Notes: a model not told the origin generated them from the sequence alone. A stretch of 64,000 nucleotides of DNA from Leptolyngbya ohadii IS1 (GCF_002215035.1 NZ_NKFP01000004.1:311726-375725); one strand, 5' to 3'. Shown: positions 33,954 to 42,750, counted from the first letter of the stretch. Made by a program: numbers and translations.

Positions 33954-34274
33954 CTATCGCCAGAGCCGATTTTCTAAATCGCGCACCTGCCGTTCCAGAC
34001 GATCGAGCCGTCCCCGCAGTTCGTCCATTTCGTTCTGGCGCGGCACTCCCAAGTCCTGAAGCATGTTGCGAAGCTGTCGCTGCATCTGAGCTTCCCAGTT
34101 GGACTGTTCTGACTTGATCTGCTCCATCACTTCGTTGGCAAGTTGGGCTGCCTGCTCTGGATCAATGCGTCCATCCTTCACAAGCTGATCGCTTACTTCC
34201 CGCAGCTTATCCGCAACCTGAGAGGTTGTATTAATCCCCATTGCAATCAGTTCTCTGAGAAGATTGTTGTCCAT
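33954..34274 (-). CDS. phasin-like coiled-coil protein
   Basis: 106 residues. An N-terminal helical part (LRELIAMGINTTSQVADKLR, then DQLVKDGRIDPEQAAQLANE) leads to a C-terminal coiled coil with Leu/Arg heptads (DELRGRLDRLERQVRDLENR). This order matches the 'polyhydroxyalkanoate synthesis regulator phasin' proteins (COG3937 type), which in cyanobacteria are often found without PHA genes. The function here is unknown. ATG start at 34274. Confidence 0.75.
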   Translation of the reverse strand: MDNNLLRELIAMGINTTSQVADKLREVSDQLVKDGRIDPEQAAQLANEVMEQIKSEQSNWEAQMQRQLRNMLQDLGVPRQNEMDELRGRLDRLERQVRDLENRLWR

Positions 34275-34547
34275 GCTGGTTCCTTTAATATCTGCCTGAA
34301 GATCTACCTGAAGAAGCTAGCCGTGGGATAGCAAGCTGCCCAATAATACAATTTGGCTTGAGGTTGGCTCACTCTGTCTCAACTAGCAGATGAACCGCCT
34401 TCGAGTTTGCGTGCGAGCATTCATGCCTGTAGCTTTATTTTGGCAAATTTATCATCGGTGTCGAATAGCCCCGCTACCGTATTCACCGAACTTGTAAATT
34501 GCAAGAATGACGAGAAGACTCAGCTTTGTATGCAGGATGAAAAACGC

Positions 34548-34856
34548 ATGGTGATTGAATGGCTGAAGTTTCGCGTCACGCCAGAACTGCGCGAAAAGTT
34601 TGTGCAAAAAGATGATGAAATCTGGACAGCAACCCTCTCGCGATATCCGGGATTCATCCGCAAGGAAGTCTGGATCAGCCCTGATCAGCTCGATGAGGCG
34701 ATCGTCGTGATTCATTGGGAGAGCATGGAAGCCTGGAAAAGTGTCCCCGCAAATGTGCTGGAGGATGCCGATGCTCGCTTTACGGCGGCAATGGGGGCAG
34801 GAAATCAGGAGATTGTGGGTGCAGCCCGCTACCAGGTGCGAAAGCGATATCCGTGA
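34548..34856 (+). CDS. TIGR03792-type cyanobacterial protein
   Basis: 102 residues from ATG 34548; ATG 34530 (six residues longer) is also possible and a much longer frame upstream is not protein-like. Recognisable order: MVIEWLKFRVTPELREKFVQ, KDDEIWTATLSRYPGFIRKE, VWISPDQLDEAIVVIHWESM and AWKSVPANVLEDADARF. This fits the small dimeric alpha/beta-barrel family described only as TIGR03792, largely cyanobacterial. It resembles antibiotic-biosynthesis-type monooxygenases but no activity is known. Confidence 0.85.
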   Translation: MVIEWLKFRVTPELREKFVQKDDEIWTATLSRYPGFIRKEVWISPDQLDEAIVVIHWESMEAWKSVPANVLEDADARFTAAMGAGNQEIVGAARYQVRKRYP

Positions 34857-35008
34857 ACCGGGCAATCCCCCATTTTGCTGAGAATCGGCGAAGATAGACG
34901 TAGATTTTAGATGCCTCAATATTACTTTGGAAATTACTTTGGAATCTAGTGGCAATCCACTTGGAATCCACTTGCAACCAGCCCGCAATCTATCCGCGTT
35001 GACTTCTA

Positions 35009-35338
35009 ATGACAACCTGTCCTCGCTGCCATCAGTCCGTTGATCCGCAGGCGATCGCCTGTCCCTTCTGTCGCACCACACTTAAAGCCCACGGGCATCC
35101 GGGAATTACGCTGCATCAAGCAACCGGAACTGAGTACTTGTGCGAGACCTGCACCTACCACGCCGACGACACCTGCAACTATCCCCAGCGTCCCTATGCA
35201 AAGGAATGCACCCTCTATCACGATCAGCGGCAACCCTTTCAGCCGATTCGATCGTCCCGTCCTGCCTCTTTTTCCCTCTGGTTTCGCCGGAACCTACCTC
35301 AGATCGCAATTTTGGGGCTGATTGCCGTTAGTTTTTAG
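35009..35338 (+). CDS. zinc-ribbon protein with a C-terminal membrane anchor
   Basis: 109 residues. Two cysteine pairs open the protein (TTCPRCHQSVDPQAIACPFC), a classic zinc ribbon. A second Cys-rich block follows (EYLCETCTYHADDTCNYPQR, then KECTLYHD), so two metal sites are likely. A single hydrophobic helix ends the protein (LPQIAILGLIAVSF). The protein is therefore tail-anchored with metal-binding domains in the cytoplasm. Function is unknown; conserved cyanobacterial proteins of this kind exist. Confidence 0.8.
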   Translation: MTTCPRCHQSVDPQAIACPFCRTTLKAHGHPGITLHQATGTEYLCETCTYHADDTCNYPQRPYAKECTLYHDQRQPFQPIRSSRPASFSLWFRRNLPQIAILGLIAVSF

Positions 35339-35395
35339 ATTGTGCTGTATCGGCTCGTTAATGTAGTTAGGTCAAGCCAGAGGAATTGAATGAGC

Positions 35396-35412
35396 TCCGC
35401 CAGAATTGGGGG
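35396..35412. repeat. degenerate G/C-run hairpin repeat
   Basis: TCCGCCAGAATTGGGGG, a decayed copy of the CCCCCA-GAAT-TGGGGG element, followed by a TTAGAACAGCGGTTT flank comparable to that at 13802. Confidence 0.45.
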
Positions 35413-35462
35413 TTAGAACAGCGGTTTGAGGCACTGCTCTAATGCCCCTGTGCAGAAATGCT

Positions 35463-36287
35463 CTATTCTTGCGATGCAGACTCGATCGCTTGCTCCTTAC
35501 GGCGACGCAGACCCATGACTCCAGCAGCACTTAAGCCCGCCAGACCCAGCAGCATCGAGGGTTCGGGGACACTGGTGAGGTCTTTCACGTTTGCCTCGCC
35601 GATATCGACTACAAACACCGCATCGTTGAAGTCGCGATCGGAATTTTCATTCTTGTCGCCCTTTGCCCACAGATCGCCATAGAGGTCTTCAAAGCCCAGC
35701 ATCAGATAGCGATCGAAGGCATAGGCAACAACGTGCTGAAGCCCATCCGCATTTGAACTGGTTTGCGTGCCGAAAATGTTGGCTCGATCGCCCCGGTTCA
35801 CGCCATCTGCCCGCAGCCAGAAGTCAAGCTGAGTACCTGCCAGCATCGTGCCCAGCCGCACACCGTCACCCAGTTTCAGGGGACCATTTGCCTCCCGCAG
35901 GATCGAGTTGGGCGAAGAGATGTCTGAAAAGACCAGACCAGACCCGGCTGTTGCTCCAGTTGCTTGATAGGCAAGCTGATTGCGATAGCCTGCCCCCTCG
36001 TTGATGAAGTACACCGAGACATCGTGTTGATGCTTTAGCTTCAGTTTGGTTGGGTCAAGCAGAAATTGGCTGCTGTTAGGAATTGCAATCCGTTCGCGCT
36101 GAACAAATTGCTGGAAAGGTGTGTCGTTAAATCCGGTCTGGCTCTTACCCAGAATGGTGGGTTGTACCCACGAATTATTCCAGGAGAAAGCCATTGCTGG
36201 CGCAGCACTCATGCTCAAACTGACAAAAGCTGTTGCAGCCGCACAGATACCCGAAAAAAGACCACCGGAAAAAAGCCCTGTTTTCAT
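35463..36287 (-). CDS. PEP-CTERM protein with a DUF4114 domain
   Basis: 274 residues. A signal peptide at the start (FVSLSMSAAPAMAF). The DUF4114 domain is marked near residue 205 by AFDRYLMLGFEDLYGD and NSDRDFNDAVFVVDIG, an acidic, probably Ca-binding motif. The C-terminus has the sorting signal VPEPSMLLGLAGLSAAGVMG followed by LRRRKEQ: the PEP motif, a membrane helix and a basic tail recognised by exosortase-type enzymes. The protein is thus exported to the surface. No exosortase gene is in the window. A beta-rich middle (LKLKHQHDVSVYFINEGAGY) has no named domain. Confidence 0.92.
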   Translation of the reverse strand: MKTGLFSGGLFSGICAAATAFVSLSMSAAPAMAFSWNNSWVQPTILGKSQTGFNDTPFQQFVQRERIAIPNSSQFLLDPTKLKLKHQHDVSVYFINEGAGYRNQLAYQATGATAGSGLVFSDISSPNSILREANGPLKLGDGVRLGTMLAGTQLDFWLRADGVNRGDRANIFGTQTSSNADGLQHVVAYAFDRYLMLGFEDLYGDLWAKGDKNENSDRDFNDAVFVVDIGEANVKDLTSVPEPSMLLGLAGLSAAGVMGLRRRKEQAIESASQE

Positions 36288-36990
36288 ATTGCAAGTGGGT
36301 AGATTGAATGGGAAATAAGGCTAACTTCAGGAAACAGCACGTTGAGAACACCTCGATTGTTCGTTGTACTTAAGCGACAATAAGCTTGTTGCGATACTCG
36401 TTACCATCATTACTTTGCCCGGTTTCCGCATGTCTTATTTATGCTTTTTTTAATCTTCATTTATTGCTTTCGAGGACAGCATTTATACTGAATTTACTTT
36501 TTCTTCAAAGCCTGCTTTATTTCTTTCAAAAAGCAGGGATTTTACTGATCCAAAAATTCTGATGAATTGAGTAGAAGAAATTTCAAGAATGTCTGTGGAA
36601 GTCTGCCCTTGCTCCAAGGCTTGCTTCTAATCAACGCATATTCGTTACAGCCTTTTTCAGGCTAATAGAGTACAAGAAATGGGTCACAGCTCCCACACCT
36701 CCAGTCCTTTACGAGAGTGAAAAACGCTGTAAATACAGGCGAAGGATTAGGGGTAATCAATTTTGGATGAGCTGCGGGTAAAAAATTCTGGATACCGAAT
36801 TCTGGATACCAAATTCTGGATACCAAATTTTGAATATCAAATTCTGGATGCCTAATTCTGGCTATTAAATTCTATGTAATCAACCTTGGGTAATAAGCAC
36901 AGCAAAGCTGCTGGACGGGTTACAGGTGTTACTTCGGAGAAACTATTTTTCTCGTAAGGTAGCAATTGTCGCAGTTATTCAAAATGAATC
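36288..36990. other. divergent intergenic region with a 14-bp array
   Basis: 703 bases between divergent genes. The left 450 bases are AT-rich with T runs and no gene. A 112-base array of 14-bp units occupies 36783-36894. The last 95 bases contain an ACTATTTTTCTCGTAAGG stretch likely to be near the promoter of the solute-binding gene. I see no riboswitch consensus (no TPP-box sequences), although the downstream gene is NMT1/THI5-like. Confidence 0.5.
36783..36894. repeat. 14-bp tandem repeat (AAATTCTGGATACC), 8 units
   Basis: Eight in-phase 14-base units. Units 1 and 3 are identical, unit 2 differs at one base, units 4-8 decay progressively (for example AAATTTTGAATATC, TAATTCTGGCTATT). Confidence 0.9.
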
Positions 36991-38016
36991 ATGGGTATCA
37001 ACCGTCGATCGCTGCTCAAATTTTCCGCCTATAGCGGAGCCGCATCCCTTGCTACCGGATTGGGGCTGGTGAAATCTCCCTTAGCGAGAGCTGCCCAGCC
37101 TCAGACCCTCATGATGCAGCTGGACTGGGTGTATAACGTCCAGTTTGCCGGACTGCTGCTGGCAGATCACCTGGGGCTGTACGAGCAAAGCGGGCTAACC
37201 GTCGCCATTAAACCCTGGGCATCTGGGATGGTCGTCCCGGAGGAAGTTGTGAAAAACCCAATGATGATTGGCTGTTCGGAGCAGAACTTGATCCTGGAAG
37301 CGCAGGCACAGGGCGCACCCCTGAAGGCGATCGCCACCATGTTTCAGGCTTCTCCCTACGCGCTGATGGCAATGCCCGATAGCGGAATTCGCACCCTCAG
37401 CGATCTGGTGGGCAAAAAGGTGGGAATTCACGTAGACGGCATCAAAGTGATGGAACTGGTGAAGGGCGTCAACAATCTGCCGCCGGACGCGATCGAAGTG
37501 GTGGAAATTCCCTACGAGAATAAACTCGATCGTTTGGTCAGCGGAGAATTTGCCGCAATTCAGTGCTACGCGGTGGATGAGCCGATCGCCTTCCAGCAAA
37601 AAGTGGGGGCGGAACCCACCCTGTTGCCGATGGATGAGTATGGCTACAAGGCTTATGCTCAGGTCTTCTTCACAACGGATACTGTGTTGCAGGAAGCTCC
37701 CGAACAGGTCAAACGGTTTTTGGCGGCAAGCTTTGAGGGCTGGCAGCGAGCCTTTGCCGATATTCCCGCTACTGCCAAACTAATTGCAGAAACCTACGCC
37801 GAGAAGGGCAGTAAATATACCAATGTGGAGTATCAGCAGCAGTCCCTCGAACTGGTGAAGCAGTACGTGATGCGGGGCATCGGCGAAGCCCAGTTGGGCA
37901 CAATCCTGCCGGAGCAGTGGCAGCAAACCGCCGATTTAATGGCGCAATATGACATTATCGATGCCAGCCCCACCGTGCAAAAATCCCTCGATCTGAGCCT
38001 CTGGTCTGCCACCTGA
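36991..38016 (+). CDS. NMT1/THI5-like ABC substrate-binding protein (Tat-type signal)
   Basis: 341 residues. The N-terminus NRRSLLKFSAYSGAASLATG carries twin arginines before a hydrophobic stretch, ending SPLARAAQP, so Tat export and cleavage are likely. The NMT1/SsuA-like fold follows: TLMMQLDWVYNVQFAGLLLA, VAIKPWASGMVVPEEVVKN, and later SDLVGKKVGIHVDGIKVME. Relatives bind thiamine precursors, taurine, nitrate or other small ligands; the ligand here cannot be told. No permease or ATPase is next to it. A GT2 gene follows on the same strand after about 120 bases. Confidence 0.9.
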   Translation: MGINRRSLLKFSAYSGAASLATGLGLVKSPLARAAQPQTLMMQLDWVYNVQFAGLLLADHLGLYEQSGLTVAIKPWASGMVVPEEVVKNPMMIGCSEQNLILEAQAQGAPLKAIATMFQASPYALMAMPDSGIRTLSDLVGKKVGIHVDGIKVMELVKGVNNLPPDAIEVVEIPYENKLDRLVSGEFAAIQCYAVDEPIAFQQKVGAEPTLLPMDEYGYKAYAQVFFTTDTVLQEAPEQVKRFLAASFEGWQRAFADIPATAKLIAETYAEKGSKYTNVEYQQQSLELVKQYVMRGIGEAQLGTILPEQWQQTADLMAQYDIIDASPTVQKSLDLSLWSAT

Positions 38017-38134
38017 GCGGCACATAAACTCCACTCATAAAATCTGCTAATTCGCGGGGAACTTGACCGCAGGGACAGGGATCTCTAGTGTGGGGAAGTG
38101 CCTGACGAAAGCCTTGCCCGACGGAAACTATGCC

Positions 38135-39121
38135 ATGACCAAGCTCATTATTCAAATTCCCTGCTACAACGAGGAGCGCACGCTGGGGATGACCCTTTCG
38201 GAGCTACCGCGCCAGTTGCCGGGAATTGATCAAATTGAATGGCTAATTATTAACGATGGCAGCACCGATCGCACTGTGGAAGTGGCAAAATCCTGCGGTG
38301 TGGATCATATCGTCAGCTTCCCCACCAATCAGGGCTTGGCAAAAGGGTTTATGGCGGGTCTGGAAGCCTGTCTGCAAGCCGGAGCCGATATTATTGTTAA
38401 TACCGATGCCGATAACCAATACTGCGCCGCCGATATTCCCAAGCTGATTCAGCCCATCCTTCAAGGACAGGCGGATATGGTGGTTGGGGCAAGACCAATC
38501 TGGCAAACCAAGCATTTTTCCGTGATCAAAAAGCTGCTGCAAAACCTGGGCAGTCAGATGGTGCGCCTCGCCAGCAATACCACCATCCCCGATGCGCCGA
38601 GCGGGTTTCGTGCCTTCAGCCGGGAAGCGGCAATGCAGCTCAATGTGTTTAACAGCTACACCTATACCCTGGAGACCATTATTCAGGCGGGACAAAAGGG
38701 CATGGCGATCGTGTCAGTTCCCATTCGCACCAATCCCAATCTGCGCCGATCGCGTCTGGTCAAGAGCATTCCTTCCTACGTAATGCGATCGACCTTTACG
38801 ATCCTGCGGATTTTCATGCTGTACAAGCCGCTGCGCTTCTTTTTGCTGCTGGGGACAGTGCCCTTTGGTCTGGGACTGTTGCTGGGGCTGCGCTGGCTGC
38901 TGCTGTTCTGGCTGGTTGACCCGACCCGCTCCCGTGCGCCGAGTCTAATTCTGGCGGCAGTGCTGATTTTGATTGGCTTCCAGCTCTGGATGTTTGGGCT
39001 GGTAGCGGATCTGCTGGCGGCAAATCGGCGGCTCATGGAAGAAACGCGACTTCGCCTCAGACGGCTTGACCTGGAGCGCACCAACAATTCCTTGAAGCCG
39101 GGACGCGATCGGGAGAACTAA
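38135..39121 (+). CDS. GT2 family glycosyltransferase (dolichyl-phosphate-mannose-synthase-like)
   Basis: 328 residues from ATG 38135; an upstream in-frame start at 38063 lacks family-like sequence. The GT-A domain begins IIQIPCYNEERTLGMTLSEL, with the DXD-type motif in ADIIVNTDADNQY and the acceptor loop PDAPSGFRAFSREAA. Two C-terminal membrane helices (LRFFLLLGTVPFGLGLLLGL and APSLILAAVLILIGFQLW) anchor it. Such enzymes usually load a sugar on a polyprenyl phosphate for envelope glycans. A hairpin terminator follows directly. Confidence 0.92.
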   Translation: MTKLIIQIPCYNEERTLGMTLSELPRQLPGIDQIEWLIINDGSTDRTVEVAKSCGVDHIVSFPTNQGLAKGFMAGLEACLQAGADIIVNTDADNQYCAADIPKLIQPILQGQADMVVGARPIWQTKHFSVIKKLLQNLGSQMVRLASNTTIPDAPSGFRAFSREAAMQLNVFNSYTYTLETIIQAGQKGMAIVSVPIRTNPNLRRSRLVKSIPSYVMRSTFTILRIFMLYKPLRFFLLLGTVPFGLGLLLGLRWLLLFWLVDPTRSRAPSLILAAVLILIGFQLWMFGLVADLLAANRRLMEETRLRLRRLDLERTNNSLKPGRDREN

Positions 39122-39125
39122 AAAA

Positions 39126-39148
39126 GGCGCATTTGCTGCGCCCTGTTT
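39126..39148 (+). terminator. hairpin terminator after the GT2 gene
   Basis: GGCGCA-TTTGC-TGCGCC, preceded by AAAAA and followed by CTGTTT. The stem is good but the T run is short. Confidence 0.6.
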
Positions 39149-39196
39149 CTACAATCGACTTCTACAACCAACTTCTACTAACCAACTTCTACAGCC
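39148..39196. repeat. 13-bp tandem repeat (TTCTACAACCAAC)
   Basis: Three units plus a part: TTCTACAATCGAC, TTCTACAACCAAC, TTCTACTAACCAAC (one extra base), TTCTACAGCC. It lies between convergent genes. Confidence 0.7.
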
Positions 39197-39250
39197 AAAA
39201 AAGATTCTCCTCATGTCATTGAGGGGGATGATGAACCCAGATGCCGTCTC

Positions 39251-39571
39251 CTATTCGCTGTAGGTGACTGTTGCAAGAGCTTCTGCTAGAAAATCCACCG
39301 CTGCGGAAAATTCTTCGTCGCTGAAGTCGCTGTCGTCAATGCCGTCCACTACTGCATTGCAGGCAACATCCATGTATTCCTTACCCGTTTCGTTAAACGT
39401 GATGCCCTGGTCTTCCAGATCTTCAAAAGATTCATTGCACAGCACTTCCAGGTTGTTCTCCAGAGTTGCCATTTCTTCTTCAGACATTTCTGCGGCGATC
39501 GCAGGCATTACCCCTGTTCCCAGAATCGCCAGACAGCCAATTGCAGCAAACAGTTGCTTCTTGAACGACAT
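39251..39571 (-). CDS. small secreted acidic protein
   Basis: 106 residues, family not recognised. A clear signal peptide (KKQLFAAIGCLAILGTGVMP, cleavage after AIA). The mature part of about 80 residues is very acidic and helical (MSEEEMATLENNLEVLCNE ... DDSDFSDEEFSAAVDFLAEA), with two cysteines that could pair (LCNE and VACNAVV). It could bind cations or a basic partner in the periplasm. ATG start at 39571. The gene stands alone. Confidence 0.75.
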   Translation of the reverse strand: MSFKKQLFAAIGCLAILGTGVMPAIAAEMSEEEMATLENNLEVLCNESFEDLEDQGITFNETGKEYMDVACNAVVDGIDDSDFSDEEFSAAVDFLAEALATVTYSE

Positions 39572-40037
39572 TAGAGTAACTCCATAGATGAATAAAATGC
39601 TGCTATCGGCTCTACCGGATTACAAGTACAAAAACACACTAGTGGAGTACCTGTTTATACAAGCATTTTTTGTGTGGCTGATAGCTTCTAATTCTAAATT
39701 TCCCTCAGAAGTTAGATGTTTAACATGAATGACGAACTTTTCTACTGGGGTAGTACTGTATTAGTTCTAACGTTCTGTTTTCAGCGCATAGGAAAATTCA
39801 ATCGGCAGAATTGCGATCGGCATATCAGGCAGGCGACGCCTCACTTAACGCTCAATCGTTGGTCTCAAGAGCCTGGTGTCCCGGTTTCCTCACTCAATGC
39901 AGGAATCAGGAAGCCTCATCCCTGAAAATTTTGATGCGGAGCCATGGAACGCAGGCAGACGAATTCTGATTTATCCTGAAATCTGGATGTCTTACAGTTC
40001 ACCCCTCCCATCGATCGATTAAGTTCCAATTAAACTC
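39572..40037. other. intergenic region, divergent
   Basis: 466 bases between divergent genes. A 69-codon frame at 39716-39925 has no ribosome-binding site and a composition like intergenic DNA, so I do not call it. Nothing else is recognised. Confidence 0.45.
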
Positions 40038-40781
40038 ATGCGCCAACGCAACGATCTGGATTTTTATAACCGCGTTGCTGAGGAGTGGTGGTGCGAAACC
40101 GCAAAAATTTATGCCCTCTCTCACCTCAACCCAGCCCGCTTTCAGTATTTCGATCGCCACATTCCCAGCTGGTCAGGGCTAAAAGTGCTAGATGTTGGCT
40201 GCGGGGGCGGTTTCTCCTGCGAGTTCATGGCAAGACGGGGGGCGATCGTCAGCGGTATTGATCAGTCTAATCAATGTATCGAGACAGCTCGAAAACACGC
40301 GGCAGCAAATCACTTCGCGATCGACTATCGGCACGGATACGCGGAACAGTTGCCCTATGCTGATCGGAGTTTTGATGCGGTAGTGTGTGTGGATGTGCTG
40401 GAGCACGTTGCGGATTTGGGGCGGACGATTGCGGAGATTCATCGTGTTCTCAAACCGGGCGGCATCTTTTGTTTTGATACGATCAACCGCACGTTGCGAT
40501 CGAGGCTAATGATGATCTGGCTGCTGGAAGACCTGATGCGCCAGATTCCTCAGGGCATTCACGATTGGCAGAAGTTCATCCAGCCGGAAGAACTCCGGGC
40601 TTTGATGCGGGAAACAGGCTTTGCGGCGATCGAGTTTTGCGGCTTTAATGTGCTGGGCGAAACCGTAGGCGAAAATATTGCGGCGTATCGGCACTACCGC
40701 AGAACGGGGGCATTTAAGATTCGCTTCAGTGACAATTTATCCGTGATGTACATTGGCATTGCGAAGCGGCTGTCTGTTTGA
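40038..40781 (+). CDS. UbiG-like SAM-dependent methyltransferase
   Basis: 247 residues. Class I methyltransferase: N-terminal FYNRVAEEWWCETAKIYALS (the UbiG-type D/E-W motif), SAM motif I VLDVGCGGGFSCEFMARRGA, motif II SFDAVVCVDVLEHVADL, then GGIFCFDTINRT and a C-terminal EFCGFNVLGETVGENIAAYR. The best family match is 3-demethylubiquinol O-methyltransferase. Cyanobacteria use plastoquinone rather than ubiquinone, so the real substrate is probably another quinol or phenol; that part is inference. No quinone genes are adjacent. Confidence 0.85.
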   Translation: MRQRNDLDFYNRVAEEWWCETAKIYALSHLNPARFQYFDRHIPSWSGLKVLDVGCGGGFSCEFMARRGAIVSGIDQSNQCIETARKHAAANHFAIDYRHGYAEQLPYADRSFDAVVCVDVLEHVADLGRTIAEIHRVLKPGGIFCFDTINRTLRSRLMMIWLLEDLMRQIPQGIHDWQKFIQPEELRALMRETGFAAIEFCGFNVLGETVGENIAAYRHYRRTGAFKIRFSDNLSVMYIGIAKRLSV

Positions 40782-41003
40782 GCGTTAAGCCAGGTTTTCC
40801 CCAGAGTAAGGGAGATGGCTTCTGGCAACATCAATAATTCTTCGTTAATCCTTCGTTTGGCTATGGGGACTTGCACCTGAAGACGGAGCGCAGCCACAAA
40901 GGGCGATCGATAGCATAAAGCCAGTTTTGGGAGAGCGATTTAGCTTCCTCCAGGACAAGGGTTTTGTTGCAAAAATTTGGTTGGTTGTCGATGCAGGTAA
41001 CCC

Positions 41004-42275
41004 ATGAGAGTAATGGTCGTCACGTCATCTTCTTCTCCTTTGACAGGATTGAGCAGCTTCTCCAGCAGTACGGCGAATCCGTTCACTACGAGTTCGACGC
41101 AGTTTGGCGCTAACAGCATCAGCACGTTTAACGATCCGCTGGCGGGCGGCACGAGTTTCAACAACACGACGGGCGAAACCGTTGTTAACTCAAATCGCTT
41201 AAACCTTTCGGGCATAGGCAGCGATCGTTTTGGAAATAGCCTGACGACCAGTGGTTCCGGGTTAACCAGCTCCGGTTTGCCCCAGCAAACTTCTTCGATC
41301 GGCAGCTTCAGCCGTTTTGGGGCAGGAAATTCCTTCGGCAGCAGCACTTTGGGACGTTTCGGCAGCGGCTTGGGCAACTCCTTCGGGAATTCCTTTGGCA
41401 GTCGCGCAGGCAATACCGGACTGCTCGGCAGTTCAAACCTCGGATCTAACTTTGGCAATAACTTTGGCAATAACTCCGATAGAACTGGCTTTGGCACCAG
41501 TGGAAGTGCGTTTGGCTCCGGCAGATTTGCCACTGGAAACCCTGGAGCTGGAAACAGCAATTTCGCAAGTGGAACGGGATCATCCGGCTCGACTAACCGG
41601 GGCAACCGGGGCAGCAATACGACGGGCGGGCAGGCAGGCAACGGCGGAATTCAAGGCAGAAACGGAACTAGTAATGGCAATCTGAACGGCAATCTGAACG
41701 GCAACCTGAACGGGGGTCGCAGCGGAAATATTAACGGCGGCAGCACGAACGGCAGCATCAACAGTGGCGCTAACGGCAACCTCAACGGTGGTCAAAATGG
41801 CAGTATTGGCAGCACGAACGGCGGCAACAGAACCGATCGCAGTCTGAATCCGATCGCTGGCAGCAGAGGCAACGATGCTTTAACGGGGGCAAACCGCAGC
41901 GAAATTCTGGTTGGGGGTGGCGGCAATGATGTCATCCGCGGCAGAGGCGGAAGAGATACCCTGCTTGGCGGTGGGGGCAATGATCGGCTTTTTGGCGGCG
42001 TCGGAGCCGATCGGCTTGCGGGGAATGGCGGCAAAAACTTCCTGGTGGGCGGCGCAGGTCTCGATATCTTTAGCCTTCAGCGAGGCAATGGGTTCACGGT
42101 AATTGAGGACTTCCAGGCGGGACGCGATCGCATTGAACTTCCCGACAACCTGAACTTTGGCAGCCTAGACATTCAGCAGCGGAGAGCCGATACAGTGCAG
42201 CAAGACGATCGGGATGTGCTGGCGGTGGTCGTCAACACGCAGGTCAACCAGTTAGGTGCAAATAGCTTTGTGTAA
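41004..42275 (+). CDS. RTX-type calcium-binding protein with a Gly/Asn/Ser-rich N-terminal region
   Basis: 423 residues. The first 280 residues are a low-complexity Gly/Asn/Ser/Thr/Phe region ([35 protein letters not shown] units near residues 225-240, encoded by 12-bp repeats). Then come RTX nonapeptides: [45 protein letters not shown]. The closing domain is [35 protein letters not shown] repeats bind Ca2+ and mark proteins secreted by type I systems, with the signal at the C-terminus. No secretion genes are adjacent. Confidence 0.9.
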   Translation: MRVMVVTSSSSPLTGLSSFSSSTANPFTTSSTQFGANSISTFNDPLAGGTSFNNTTGETVVNSNRLNLSGIGSDRFGNSLTTSGSGLTSSGLPQQTSSIGSFSRFGAGNSFGSSTLGRFGSGLGNSFGNSFGSRAGNTGLLGSSNLGSNFGNNFGNNSDRTGFGTSGSAFGSGRFATGNPGAGNSNFASGTGSSGSTNRGNRGSNTTGGQAGNGGIQGRNGTSNGNLNGNLNGNLNGGRSGNINGGSTNGSINSGANGNLNGGQNGSIGSTNGGNRTDRSLNPIAGSRGNDALTGANRSEILVGGGGNDVIRGRGGRDTLLGGGGNDRLFGGVGADRLAGNGGKNFLVGGAGLDIFSLQRGNGFTVIEDFQAGRDRIELPDNLNFGSLDIQQRRADTVQQDDRDVLAVVVNTQVNQLGANSFV

Positions 42276-42289
42276 AGAATAACGTGCAA

Positions 42290-42565
42290 TTAAAACGGCT
42301 CTGCCTCGTCCAGCAACGTCTCAATCAGCAAATCCACCTGCTGCTGCTGGCGATTCAAAAACGACTCACACTGGCGCAACTGCTCAACTGCCGTCGCAAA
42401 CTGGTTGAAAACGTCGGCAAGCTCCAGTTCCCCCTGCTCGATCCGATCGATAATGCCCTCAATCTGGGAAACGGTTTGCTCGTAGCTCCAGCTGGGCGGC
42501 AGAGTGGGATCACTGGCTGGGGGAGTTCGGTGTGGAGGGGCGGGGAAAAAATCAGGCTCGTTCAT
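42290..42565 (-). CDS. xseB: exodeoxyribonuclease VII small subunit
   Basis: 91 residues from ATG 42565. The upstream in-frame codons are repeat sequence, not protein. The XseB core is [40 protein letters not shown], a two-helix hairpin that binds XseA in the ExoVII complex, which degrades single-stranded DNA to oligonucleotides. A Pro-rich N-terminal 30 residues is extra. It lies downstream of xseA on the same strand, separated by a 13-bp tandem array, and presumably is in the same transcript. Confidence 0.92.
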   Translation of the reverse strand: MNEPDFFPAPPHRTPPASDPTLPPSWSYEQTVSQIEGIIDRIEQGELELADVFNQFATAVEQLRQCESFLNRQQQQVDLLIETLLDEAEPF

Positions 42566-42582
42566 TGCATCGTCACGGGTTC

Positions 42583-42750
42583 GTTCAATCTGAATGTTCA
42601 ATCTGAATGTTCGATCTAAATGTTCAATCTGAATGTTCAACCTAAATGTTCGATCTAAATGTTCAATCTAAATGTTCAACCTAACAATCTGTTCAACCTG
42701 AATTTGCTCATATTGTTCGACCTATTGGTTCGATCGCGTTCAATCTGAAG
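42583..42750. repeat. 13-bp tandem repeat filling the xseA-xseB gap
   Basis: Seven in-phase 13-base units from 42583 to 42673 (GTTCAATCTGAAT, with GTTCGATCTAAAT and GTTCAACCTAAAT variants), then four or more decayed units to 42750. The last one (GTTCAATCTGAAG) contains the xseA stop codon. Confidence 0.92.

Noticed and set aside
36783-36894. Possible CRISPR array or transcription-factor operator cluster
   Set aside because: There are no spacers, so CRISPR is excluded. Operator function has no support beyond position, so it is kept only as a repeat.
38017-38134. Possible riboswitch in the leader of the GT2 gene
   Set aside because: GC-rich with small stems (GCGG...CCGC), but I could not match it to any riboswitch consensus I know. 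An Rfam covariance search would decide.
39716-39925. 69-codon frame upstream of the UbiG-like gene
   Set aside because: No ribosome-binding site, mixed composition, no recognisable motif.
40940-41641. Pro/Leu-rich 233-codon frame antisense to the RTX gene
   Set aside because: It is the complement of Gly/Asn/Ser codons in a low-complexity region. No gene-like start.
42583-42750. Possible CRISPR array
   Set aside because: Units are contiguous 13-mers with no spacers, and no cas genes are nearby.
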